From the NCBI GenBank assembly GCA_026706425.1, contig JAPOYW010000359.1, positions 1 to 8,303 of the forward strand: a DNA stretch of 8,303 nucleotides. The letters run 5' to 3'. A program made the translations under genes and the position numbers. The notes beneath the pieces are model-generated. The model worked only from the letters and a program-made list of their open reading frames with translations. It had not been told where the DNA came from and made no database searches. Positions 1 through 5,935 of this stretch are shown in pieces; the stretch's first letter is position 1; every line of letters starts with the position of its first letter. Source of the stretch: Gammaproteobacteria bacterium (lineage in GTDB: Bacteria > Pseudomonadota > Gammaproteobacteria > Pseudomonadales > Azotimanducaceae).

Positions 1-6
1 TGTTCC

Positions 7-11
7 GGGAG
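7..11 (+). promoter_or_regulatory. Shine-Dalgarno of the C13 peptidase gene
   Basis: GGGAG lies six bases before the GTG at 18. It supports that start over an upstream one. Confidence 0.5.
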
Positions 12-17
12 ATCGAT

Positions 18-881
18 GTGACGCGGGCGCGCCGTGCCGCCGCCGCACTCGTCGCCTTCGGGGCGCTGGCCGGATTGGTTGCCTGCCGGGGCCCCGCCGT
101 GCCGGTCGTGGCGCCGCCGCCTGTGAAGAGACCGGCGCTGGACGTCGAGAGCATCTACTACGATCAGCCTCGGCTTGTCCAAGCCGCCTTGGACGACGTG
201 CTGGGCTCGCAAGACGGTGTACCCGAGACCTACTTCGTTGGCTTTGCTTCCAGCGCCAAGGAAGACGTCTTCGAGAACGAGGTCAAGCACATCGAGTCGT
301 TGTTCCGGGATCAGCTTGGCGCCGAGGGTCGAACCGTGCTGCTGGTGAACAGCCGGAACACGATGGACGAGTTGCCGCTGGCAAACGGTCCGAACCTCGA
401 GTCCGTCCTCAAGGGGATCGCGCGGAAAATGGGCCCGGAGGATCTCCTGTTCCTACACATGACCTCCCACGGCTCCAAGGAGCACAAGTTCTCGGTCTTG
501 TTCGAATCTATGCGCCTAAACGACCTGTCGGCGAAACGGATCGGCGAGATCGTCAACGGTGCCGGCTTGCCTTGGCGCGTCGTCGTGGTCTCGGCCTGCT
601 TCTCCGGTGGCTACATCGAGGAGTTGAAGTCACCACGGGCCATGGTCATCACCGCAGCCAGTGCGGACCGGACGTCGTTCGGTTGCGAAAACGGTCGCGA
701 ATACACCTACTTCGGGGCCGCCTACTACCGGGACAGCTTGACGGACGGGGATTTCCGGGCGGCATTCGAGCGGGCGGTGCCGCTTGTTCGGGAACGCGAA
801 GAGAGCAACGGCTACAAACACTCGGATCCGCAGATCTGGGTAGGCGAGGAGATCGTCGACAAGCTGCCGCTCGACGGCTAG
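18..881 (+). CDS. C13 (legumain-like) family cysteine peptidase, predicted lipoprotein
   Basis: The 287-residue product looks like a lipoprotein. It has a basic start (residues 2-6), a hydrophobic stretch, and a lipobox L-V-A-C ending at Cys23, followed by a Pro/Val-rich linker to about residue 40. Residues 70-245 resemble bacterial peptidase C13 proteins (caspase/legumain fold). A strand leads to T-S-H-G-S with candidate catalytic His151, and hydrophobic VVVVSACFSGG carries candidate catalytic Cys194. Family knowledge: C13 enzymes cut after Asn or Asp, or act as transamidases; the role of bacterial members is largely unknown. The GTG start is chosen because GGGAG lies six bases upstream and the lipobox then falls at the normal distance. 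The frame stays open to the window edge, so a longer protein is possible. An upstream gene in another frame could end in the TGA at 19-21, overlapping this start. Family assignment is fairly sure; substrate is unknown. Confidence 0.8.
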   Translation: MTRARRAAAALVAFGALAGLVACRGPAVPVVAPPPVKRPALDVESIYYDQPRLVQAALDDVLGSQDGVPETYFVGFASSAKEDVFENEVKHIESLFRDQLGAEGRTVLLVNSRNTMDELPLANGPNLESVLKGIARKMGPEDLLFLHMTSHGSKEHKFSVLFESMRLNDLSAKRIGEIVNGAGLPWRVVVVSACFSGGYIEELKSPRAMVITAASADRTSFGCENGREYTYFGAAYYRDSLTDGDFRAAFERAVPLVREREESNGYKHSDPQIWVGEEIVDKLPLDG

Positions 882-933
882 GACGCCGGACGCGTCACGG
901 TCGCCAAATGCCTCGCGTAGACGCATGGAATAT

Positions 934-1017
934 GCCACCAATCCCCGACGGACCATGAGCGTGCTGCTTGGCTCGGCACCGTTGGCCGTTCTGCAACGAC
1001 CGATATGAATTGGTGGC
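934..1017. repeat. Perfect 9-bp inverted repeat enclosing two smaller hairpins
   Basis: GCCACCAAT at 934-942 is exactly complementary to ATTGGTGGC at 1009-1017, with 66 bases between. Inside lie a further short pairing, CGG 949-951 with CCG 1000-1002, and two small stems: GAGC 957-960 with GCTC 971-974, and CGTTG 980-984 with CAACG 994-998. Drawn as RNA this is a closed, branched fold of 84 bases. The pairing was found by eye. It could be an unrecognised small RNA, a processed 3' untranslated region of the peptidase transcript, or chance. It lacks the conserved T-arm of a tRNA. Confidence 0.35.
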
Positions 1018-1216
1018 TCGTCTGATAGAGGTTTTCGATTACTTGCGTAGCGGATCCCAACCTGTGTCGTAGAGACGTTTGCCGATACCAAGGACGGTGA
1101 TGGATCTAGTCTCAAGCAGCGCTGTGCTACCCGGAATGCTTGCCATTCGATACGGCATGGGCGAGCAGTGACTACCTAGGGACGAGTGCAAGGCGCGTGT
1201 CTACCAAGAGGACGCG

Positions 1217-1259
1217 AGGCGTTCTTCATGAACGTCCTGCCGTCTGTCCAGCGCAGACG
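1217..1259 (-). terminator. Tandem hairpins just after the sulfatase stop; possible terminator
   Basis: Immediately after the sulfatase TAG, the minus-strand transcript could form two stem-loops. The first pairs CGTCTG (1254-1259, as read on minus) with CAGACG (1241-1246). The second is an eight-pair stem with one bulged base (1230-1238 with 1217-1224, loop 1225-1229). Neither is followed by a U tract, so an intrinsic terminator is doubtful. They may instead protect the 3' end or act with Rho. Confidence 0.3.
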
Positions 1260-1260
1260 C

Positions 1261-2637
1261 CTACGGCTCCTTGAGCTGGGTTTGGGCGATCCGCTCCAGC
1301 GCCAGCAATCGAAGTTCGTTCTCCACCGGCTTGGACTCGGGCAAACCGGCGAGATTGCGGGTCTCCTGGGGGTCGTCGTTGCGGTCGAACAGGAGATAGC
1401 ACTGGCCGTCGTCGTTCAGCGCCATCTTCCAGTCCCGGGTCATCAGCATGAACTCGCCGCGGATCTCGGAGGTGACGGTGTCCCGGTGCTCGCCGTTGCC
1501 ACCGAGCGCCGGACATAGCGATCGGGCGAACTGCCCGTGCGTCAGCTCGCCGCCGGCAAGTTCGGTGAGCGTCGGACCCAGATCGCAGTTCTCGACCAGC
1601 GCGTCGCTGACCACGCCGCCGTTCTTCGCAGTCTCGGGGGTGCGAACAAGCATCGGCACGCGCACCGAGCCGTCGAGGAAGACCATCTTGTAGATGAGCC
1701 CCCAGTCGCCGTTCATTTCGCCGTGGTCCGACGTGAAGCCGATGACGGTGTTGTCGAGTTCGCCCCGTTCCTCGATGACGGCGAGGATCTGACCGATCTG
1801 ATCGTCGATCAAGGTGACGTTGCCCGCGTAGTTGGCGCGCATGGCGGCCTCGTCACCGGGGTCCAGCTTCGGACTGTCGCGCTCGATCCGTTGATCGAGA
1901 TAGCCCTTGGGGCGGGGATGATCGTCGACGGGCCGGGGCACGGGGACAGGCATCGCCTCCGGGTCGTACATGCTGGCGAAGGGCTCCGGGGCGTCCCAGG
2001 GCTCGTGCGGGCCGCCGAAGCTGACCCAGCAGCACCAGGGCTCGTTCCGGTCGTAGTTCTCGAGATAGCGCTTGGCCTGCTGGCCGACGTAGACGTCGAT
2101 GTAGTCCTCGAGCGGCAGCACCGACGGGCGAACCACATGGGGCTTGTTGGCGAACCGTTCCGCGTAGTCCTCGCGGTAGGCTTCGAGCAGCCCTTTCGCT
2201 TCCCAGCCCGCCGTCATGTGGCTCATTACTTGCCTGCTGGCCCGGGGACCGCCGATCTCGTCGATGTCGTCCAAGCCGTAGGCGTTCAGGAGATGCTCGC
2301 GTTCGCGCAGGTCGCCCTGGTGCGGGTGCAGGTGGGTCTTGCCGAACAGGCTGGTGCGGTAGCCGAGGTCGCGGATCGCGCGCATCCAGGTCGGCGCGTC
2401 CGGCGGCATGGTGTACTGCATGTTGTTCCAGACCGCGTTGTTGTGCGGATAGCGACCCGTGGCGAGAGTCACCCGGGCCGGGATGCAGATCGGCGTCGTG
2501 GTGACGCACTGGGTGAAGCGCACGCCTTCGGCGGCGATCCGGTCCAACGCCGGTGTCTTGACCCAGTCGTCGGCGCAACTCATGGCGTCCCAGCGCTGCT
2601 GGTCGGTCATCAGGAACAGGATGTTGGGATTGGTCAT
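1261..2637 (-). CDS. Sulfatase (arylsulfatase family, formylglycine type)
   Basis: A 458-residue hydrolase of the sulfatase/alkaline phosphatase superfamily, expected to cleave a sulfate ester (or, in some relatives, a phosphonate or phosphate monoester). The N-terminus PNILFLMTDQQRWD supplies metal ligand Asp12. The modification motif is C51-I-P-A-R55 followed by T60-G61, so Cys51 should be converted to formylglycine. Further expected active-site residues are Lys100 and His102 (FGKTHLH), His211 (GGPHEPWD), Asp304-His305 (TSDHGE) and Lys317. Length is normal. There is no signal peptide, so the enzyme should be cytoplasmic and act on an imported or internal substrate. Ala replaces the common Ser in the fourth place of the CxPxR core, which the core consensus allows. 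No formylglycine-generating enzyme is in the window. The gene diverges from the aldolase gene across 49 bases. I see no clear ribosome-binding site at this ATG. Substrate cannot be told from sequence. Confidence 0.9.
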   Translation of the reverse strand: MTNPNILFLMTDQQRWDAMSCADDWVKTPALDRIAAEGVRFTQCVTTTPICIPARVTLATGRYPHNNAVWNNMQYTMPPDAPTWMRAIRDLGYRTSLFGKTHLHPHQGDLREREHLLNAYGLDDIDEIGGPRASRQVMSHMTAGWEAKGLLEAYREDYAERFANKPHVVRPSVLPLEDYIDVYVGQQAKRYLENYDRNEPWCCWVSFGGPHEPWDAPEPFASMYDPEAMPVPVPRPVDDHPRPKGYLDQRIERDSPKLDPGDEAAMRANYAGNVTLIDDQIGQILAVIEERGELDNTVIGFTSDHGEMNGDWGLIYKMVFLDGSVRVPMLVRTPETAKNGGVVSDALVENCDLGPTLTELAGGELTHGQFARSLCPALGGNGEHRDTVTSEIRGEFMLMTRDWKMALNDDGQCYLLFDRNDDPQETRNLAGLPESKPVENELRLLALERIAQTQLKEP

Positions 2638-2651
2638 ATCGCTACGGTACG

Positions 2652-2664
2652 CTTGGCGGCTAAG
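2652..2664. promoter_or_regulatory. Imperfect palindrome in the divergent region, possible operator
   Basis: CTTGGC and GCTAAG flank a central G, with five of six positions complementary. It sits where the predicted sulfatase transcript would begin and just upstream of the aldolase ribosome-binding site, a suitable place for a regulator of both genes. The half-sites are short, so chance is a real alternative. Confidence 0.2.
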
Positions 2665-2670
2665 AACAGC

Positions 2671-2698
2671 ATTCTAGGGTGACGCGATGTCGGAGCAA
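2671..2698 (-). promoter_or_regulatory. Candidate sigma70-type promoter for the sulfatase
   Basis: Read on the minus strand, TTGCTC (2698-2693) and TAGAAT (2676-2671) are separated by 16 bases. TAGAAT matches five of six positions of the -10 consensus; the -35 box is a partial match. Transcription would start near 2664, giving a leader of roughly 27 bases. The -35 box lies inside the first codons of the divergent aldolase gene, so expression of the two may interfere. Confidence 0.35.
2676..2682 (+). promoter_or_regulatory. Shine-Dalgarno of the aldolase gene
   Basis: AGGGTGA precedes the ATG at 2687. Its AGGG core is seven bases from the start codon and supports that start. Confidence 0.45.
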
Positions 2699-3571
2699 AT
2701 TCAACGCATGGGATCGGATGCCGGGTTCATTGCGGCGCTGGACCAAAGCGGCGGCAGCACGCCGAAGGCGTTGAAGCTCTACGGCGTCGACGAGTCGGCG
2801 TATTCGAACGACGACGAGATGTTCGACGCCGTGCACGCCATGCGCACCCGGATCATGACCGATTCGAGCTTCAACGGGACGCGGATCCTCGGCGCGATCC
2901 TGTTCCAGAACACCTTGGACCGCGACGTGGCCGGGATGCCGACCAGCGAGTACCTGTGGCGCGAGAAGCGCATCCTGCCCATCCTCAAGATCGACTACGG
3001 CATGGCGGACGAAACCGACGGCGTCCAGGTGATGAAGCCAATCCCGGACCTGGACGAACGACTGCCTGCGGCCAAGGCGAAAAGTGTGTTCGGGACCAAG
3101 ATGCGCTCGGTCATCAAGTCGCCGAGCGAAGCCGGCATCGCGGGGGTGGTGGAGCAGCAGTTCGCCTTCGCCGACGAGGTGCGCGGCTACGGCCTGGTGC
3201 CGATCATCGAGCCGGAGGTGGACATCCGTGCCGAGGACAAGGCGGCCTGCGAAGCCATTCTGCGGGAGAAGCTACGCGATGGACTCGAAGGTCTTGGCGG
3301 CGACGCGCCCGTGATGTTCAAGCTGACCTTGCCCGACGAGGCGAACCACTACCGGGAGTTCTGCACGCACCCCAGGGTGCTGCGCGTCGTGGCGTTGTCG
3401 GGCGGCTACTCGCGGGAGGAGTCGAACCGGAAACTCGCGGGGAACAACGGCATGATCGCAAGCTTCTCCCGGGCGTTGACGGAAGGCCTGCACGTCGACT
3501 TGGACGATGCCGCCTTCACCGACATGCTCGACGGATCCATCGCCTCCATCGCCGCGGCCTCCGCCACCTGA
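2687..3571 (+). CDS. fda: Class I fructose-bisphosphate aldolase (Fda type)
   Basis: A 294-residue Schiff-base aldolase that interconverts fructose 1,6-bisphosphate with dihydroxyacetone phosphate and glyceraldehyde 3-phosphate in glycolysis or gluconeogenesis. It closely resembles the short class I enzymes known from staphylococci in length and motifs: GFIAALDQSGGSTPKAL (residues 13-29), QVMKPI (114-119), FGTKMR (135-140), GLVPIIEPEVDI (169-180), VMFKLTLP (209-216) and LSGGYSREE (237-245). Lys212 is the expected Schiff-base residue and Glu175 the expected proton acceptor, at the same numbers I recall for the staphylococcal enzyme. It is complete and should be cytoplasmic, and it needs no metal, unlike class II aldolases. 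A ferredoxin gene follows after nine bases and a sulfatase diverges upstream. The substrate could be a related sugar phosphate, but the conserved motifs favour the standard reaction. Confidence 0.93.
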   Translation: MSEQIQRMGSDAGFIAALDQSGGSTPKALKLYGVDESAYSNDDEMFDAVHAMRTRIMTDSSFNGTRILGAILFQNTLDRDVAGMPTSEYLWREKRILPILKIDYGMADETDGVQVMKPIPDLDERLPAAKAKSVFGTKMRSVIKSPSEAGIAGVVEQQFAFADEVRGYGLVPIIEPEVDIRAEDKAACEAILREKLRDGLEGLGGDAPVMFKLTLPDEANHYREFCTHPRVLRVVALSGGYSREESNRKLAGNNGMIASFSRALTEGLHVDLDDAAFTDMLDGSIASIAAASAT

Positions 3572-3580
3572 CGCGGCGCC

Positions 3581-3895
3581 GTGCCAACCGTCTACTTCGA
3601 AACCCTCGACGACGACACCGTCGCCGTCGACGGCGACGTCGGCGACATCGTCATGGAGTTGGCGCGGGCGGAAGGCATCGAGGGCATCGATGCCGAATGC
3701 GGTGGGGGCTGCGCCTGTGCGACCTGTCATGTGCATGTCGACCCTGCCTGGATGCCGGTCGTGGGGCCACCGAGCGAGATCGAGCAGGACATGCTGGAGT
3801 TCGACGGTGAAGTGGCTCCGACCAGCCGCCTGTCCTGCCAGATCGAACTGACCGAGGAACTCGATGGGCTGCGCGTGAAGGTCGTGGGTCGCTAG
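3581..3895 (+). CDS. [2Fe-2S] ferredoxin, adrenodoxin type
   Basis: A 104-residue soluble electron carrier of the adrenodoxin/Fdx class. The cluster motif C-x5-C-x2-C is formed by Cys40, Cys46 and Cys49 (in ECGGGCACATCHVHV), with the fourth ligand Cys86 in RLSCQI. Cys44 is an extra cysteine inside the cluster loop, as seen in some relatives. The protein is acidic, which suits docking to basic redox partners. Family members serve Fe-S cluster assembly, cytochrome P450s or dioxygenases; the partner here is not visible. The GTG start lies nine bases after the aldolase TGA with no clear Shine-Dalgarno of its own, which suggests translational coupling and one transcript with the aldolase gene. A strong stem-loop follows 16 bases after the stop codon. 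No iscA/hscA-type genes flank it, so a housekeeping isc role is not supported by context. Confidence 0.9.
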   Translation: MPTVYFETLDDDTVAVDGDVGDIVMELARAEGIEGIDAECGGGCACATCHVHVDPAWMPVVGPPSEIEQDMLEFDGEVAPTSRLSCQIELTEELDGLRVKVVGR

Positions 3896-3911
3896 GAACC
3901 CACGCCTTCGA

Positions 3912-3958
3912 TGAAACAAGCGCCAAGAAGGGAGCTTGCGACCGTGGCGTTTGTTTCA
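3912..3958 (+). terminator. Strong 14-bp stem-loop after the aldolase-ferredoxin unit
   Basis: Bases 3912-3925 pair with 3945-3958 along 14 positions, with a 19-base loop. Thirteen pairs are Watson-Crick. The other, 3920 with 3950, is G-U in the plus-strand transcript but would be an A-C mismatch in the minus-strand transcript, so the hairpin favours plus-strand RNA. The 3' arm is T-rich (TTTGTTTC) but no separate U tract follows. It most likely ends or protects the aldolase-ferredoxin mRNA between converging genes. Confidence 0.5.
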
Positions 3959-4012
3959 AGGACAGGTCGGCGTGGCTGGGCCGGAGGCGGAGGCGGCGCA
4001 CAGCGAATGCGA

Positions 4013-4037
4013 AGCGCCGGCCCGGCTTTGGGGCGCT
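4013..4037 (-). terminator. Weak GC-rich hairpin at the ABC gene stop codon
   Basis: AGCGCC at 4013-4018 is complementary to GGCGCT at 4032-4037, which touches the TGA of the minus-strand ABC gene. The loop is 13 bases and no U tract follows. It is a possible transcript end only by position. Confidence 0.2.
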
Positions 4038-5935
4038 CACGCGGACCGTTGGGTGGCGGTGAGCGTCTCGATGGCCGCCCGTTCCTTGCGTTGCACGGTC
4101 CACATTTCGGCGTACTTGCCCTCTTGGGCCAGCAACTCGGCGTGATTGCCGGTCTCCAGCACGGCGCCATCCTCAAGCAGCACGATCTGGTCGGCGTCCA
4201 CCACGGTGCTCAACCGGTGCGAGATGATGAGCGTCGTGTGACGGGCCGAGACTTCGTTGATGGCGTGCATGATGGCGCGTTCGGTCACGGTGTCGAGGGA
4301 CGAGGTGGCCTCGTCGAAGATCAGGAACGTGGGATCCTTGAGGATCGCCCGGGCGATGGCGACGCGCTGCTTCTCGCCGCCGGATAGCTTGAGGCCGCGT
4401 TCGCCCACCACGGTGTCGAACCCGTTCGGCAGGCGGTCGATGAGTGCGTCGAGACGGGCGAGGATCGCCGCCTGTTCCACATCGGCCTCGGTGGCTTCCA
4501 ATCGGCCGTAGGCGATGTTGTGGTAGAGGGTGTCGTTGAACAGCGTGACGTCCTGGGGAACCACGCCGAACGCATCGCGCAGACTGGCGACGTCGAGGGC
4601 GCGAAGATCCCTGCCGTTGACGAGGACGGCACCCCGGTCCGGGTCGTAGAACCGGAACAGCAGTCGGGCGATCGTGGACTTGCCGCTGCCGCTCGGTCCC
4701 ACGAGGGCGAGTGTCTGGTGCGGCTCGATGCGGAAATCGATGCCCGTGAGAATTTCTCGCTCGGGCTGGTAGGCGAAGGCCACGTCCCGGAACTCGATGG
4801 GACCGTCACCCGGCGGCAGTGGCGCGGCCGACCGAGGTGTCACGATTTTCGGGGACGTCTCCAGGATGTCGAACATCAGCTCGACGTCGGTGAAAGCGTT
4901 CTTCAGTTGCCGGTAGATGGAACCGAGGGCGTTCAGGGGCACGAAGACCTGCACGGCGTAGCCGTTGATGGCGACCAGGCTGCCGATGCTGATCGAACCG
5001 TCGACCACGGCCATCGCCGCGATGATCATCATGCCGAGCAGGCCGATGTGAACGATGAACGACTGGCCGACATTGAGCGCCGCCAGCGAGTAGCGGTTGC
5101 GCGCCCGGGCCTTCTCCCAGATCGCGAGATCCTCGTCGTAGAAGGTGGTCTCCATGCCCTCGTTGCCGAAGGTCTTGACCGTCTCGTAGTTGATCAGGCT
5201 GTCGATGGCGCGGGTATTGGCGCGTGAGTTCGCCTCGTTGGACTCCCGGATGAAGGGCGTACGCCAGGCGGTTACCTTGACAGTGTAGACGGCGTAGAAC
5301 ACCGCTGCGGCGAGGATGATGACTGCATAGCTCCAGTCGAAGAAGACCACCATGATCCCGGCGACGCCGAACACGCCGATGAACATGCCGAGCAGTTGGA
5401 AGGTGAGGATCCGCATCAGCGACGTGATGGCCATGACGCCGCGGTCCATGTCCCGGCTCACCGCGCCGGTGCGGCGCGCGACGTGGTATTCGAGGTCGAG
5501 GCCCAGCAGGTGGTCGAGCAGAGTCAGCGAAAGGCGTCGCATGGCCCGGACCGTCACCGTCCCGAACACCGCCTCGCGCAGCTCCCGAAGCGCGGTCGAG
5601 CCGAACCGCACCAACACGTAGACGATCAACAACGCGAGCGGCAATGCGACGATCTGCGCCTGGGTCGAATCCAGGCTGTCGACGATGAGTTTCAGTATCC
5701 ACGGCACGGCAAACTGCGTGCCCTGGATGGCCGCCAGGCAGCCGAAGGCGAGGGCGAGGCGGCCTTTGAACTCGAGGAAAAACGGCGACATCATCTTGAT
5801 GGCCGTCCAATCCCGTTCGGTGAGGAATTTCTCCTCGCCGAGGAGCATGCGGGCCAGCCCCGGCGGCCGGCGCTCGATCACGCGGTTCGGCGATATTCGA
5901 CGCGCGGCGTCGCGATATCCCCTTCTTCCGGGCAT
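4037..5935 (-). CDS. ABC exporter half-transporter, Atm1/HMT1 (ABCB7-like) type
   Basis: A 632-residue fused membrane and ATPase half-transporter that should work as a homodimer in the inner membrane. After a basic N-terminal tail (about 1-55), six membrane spans lie near residues 60-85, 95-115, 177-198, 202-222, 290-311 and 315-335. The ATPase domain (about 379-615) has Walker A GPSGSGKST (413-421), Q-loop Gln461, signature LSGGEKQR (517-524), Walker B with Asp541-Glu542, and H-loop His573. DSLINYETVKTFGNE (245-259) is typical of the Atm1/HMT1 branch, whose members export glutathione conjugates, glutathione-linked sulfur or Fe-S precursors, or heavy-metal complexes. A general lipid or drug exporter is less likely. 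Its ATG directly abuts the TAG of the E2 gene, with no convincing Shine-Dalgarno, so translation probably re-initiates. Met30 is an alternative start, since the first residues look poorly conserved. It is not a usual member of dehydrogenase operons. Confidence 0.88.
   Translation of the reverse strand: MPGRRGYRDAARRISPNRVIERRPPGLARMLLGEEKFLTERDWTAIKMMSPFFLEFKGRLALAFGCLAAIQGTQFAVPWILKLIVDSLDSTQAQIVALPLALLIVYVLVRFGSTALRELREAVFGTVTVRAMRRLSLTLLDHLLGLDLEYHVARRTGAVSRDMDRGVMAITSLMRILTFQLLGMFIGVFGVAGIMVVFFDWSYAVIILAAAVFYAVYTVKVTAWRTPFIRESNEANSRANTRAIDSLINYETVKTFGNEGMETTFYDEDLAIWEKARARNRYSLAALNVGQSFIVHIGLLGMMIIAAMAVVDGSISIGSLVAINGYAVQVFVPLNALGSIYRQLKNAFTDVELMFDILETSPKIVTPRSAAPLPPGDGPIEFRDVAFAYQPEREILTGIDFRIEPHQTLALVGPSGSGKSTIARLLFRFYDPDRGAVLVNGRDLRALDVASLRDAFGVVPQDVTLFNDTLYHNIAYGRLEATEADVEQAAILARLDALIDRLPNGFDTVVGERGLKLSGGEKQRVAIARAILKDPTFLIFDEATSSLDTVTERAIMHAINEVSARHTTLIISHRLSTVVDADQIVLLEDGAVLETGNHAELLAQEGKYAEMWTVQRKERAAIETLTATQRSA

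Larger units (their letters stand above)
882..1260. other. Gene-free spacer between two convergent genes
   Basis: These 379 bases separate the stop codons of the C13 peptidase gene and the convergently oriented sulfatase gene. By eye the GC content is lower than in the genes around it. The short open frames here resemble no protein I know and lack ribosome-binding sites. One begins at 1060 on the minus strand and overlaps the end of the peptidase gene by four bases. I see no tRNA, no transposon end and no clear promoter. What it does hold is secondary structure: GACGC/GCGTC (882-886 with 892-896) just after the peptidase stop, a long-range inverted repeat at 934-1017, and two small hairpins at 1217-1259. 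Confidence 0.6.

Noticed and set aside
934..1017. tRNA gene in the spacer
   Set aside because: The overall length and closing stem are suggestive, but the closing stem is nine pairs, no GTTCRA-type T-arm is present, and no anticodon arm fits.
630..1115. Minus-strand open frame spanning the peptidase end and the spacer
   Set aside because: About half is antisense to the peptidase; the remainder has no recognisable domain or ribosome-binding site.
2653..2680. Sigma70 promoter for the aldolase (TTGGCG, 16 bases, TAGGGT)
   Set aside because: The -10 box would coincide with the ribosome-binding site, so the transcript would start at or inside the start codon. A promoter further upstream, within the sulfatase gene, is more likely.
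1537..2682. Long plus-strand open frame of 381 codons opposite the sulfatase
   Set aside because: It is fully antisense to a gene with a complete sulfatase active site. Its composition (many Val, Asp, Gly, Arg, His) is typical of the complement of GC-rich coding DNA, and no family is recognisable.
2956..3810. Plus-strand open frame of 284 codons overlapping aldolase and ferredoxin
   Set aside because: It is Arg/Gly/His-rich out-of-frame translation of two well-supported genes and runs across their boundary.
4520..5227. Plus-strand open frames opposite the ABC exporter
   Set aside because: They are antisense shadows with no ribosome-binding site or recognisable motif.
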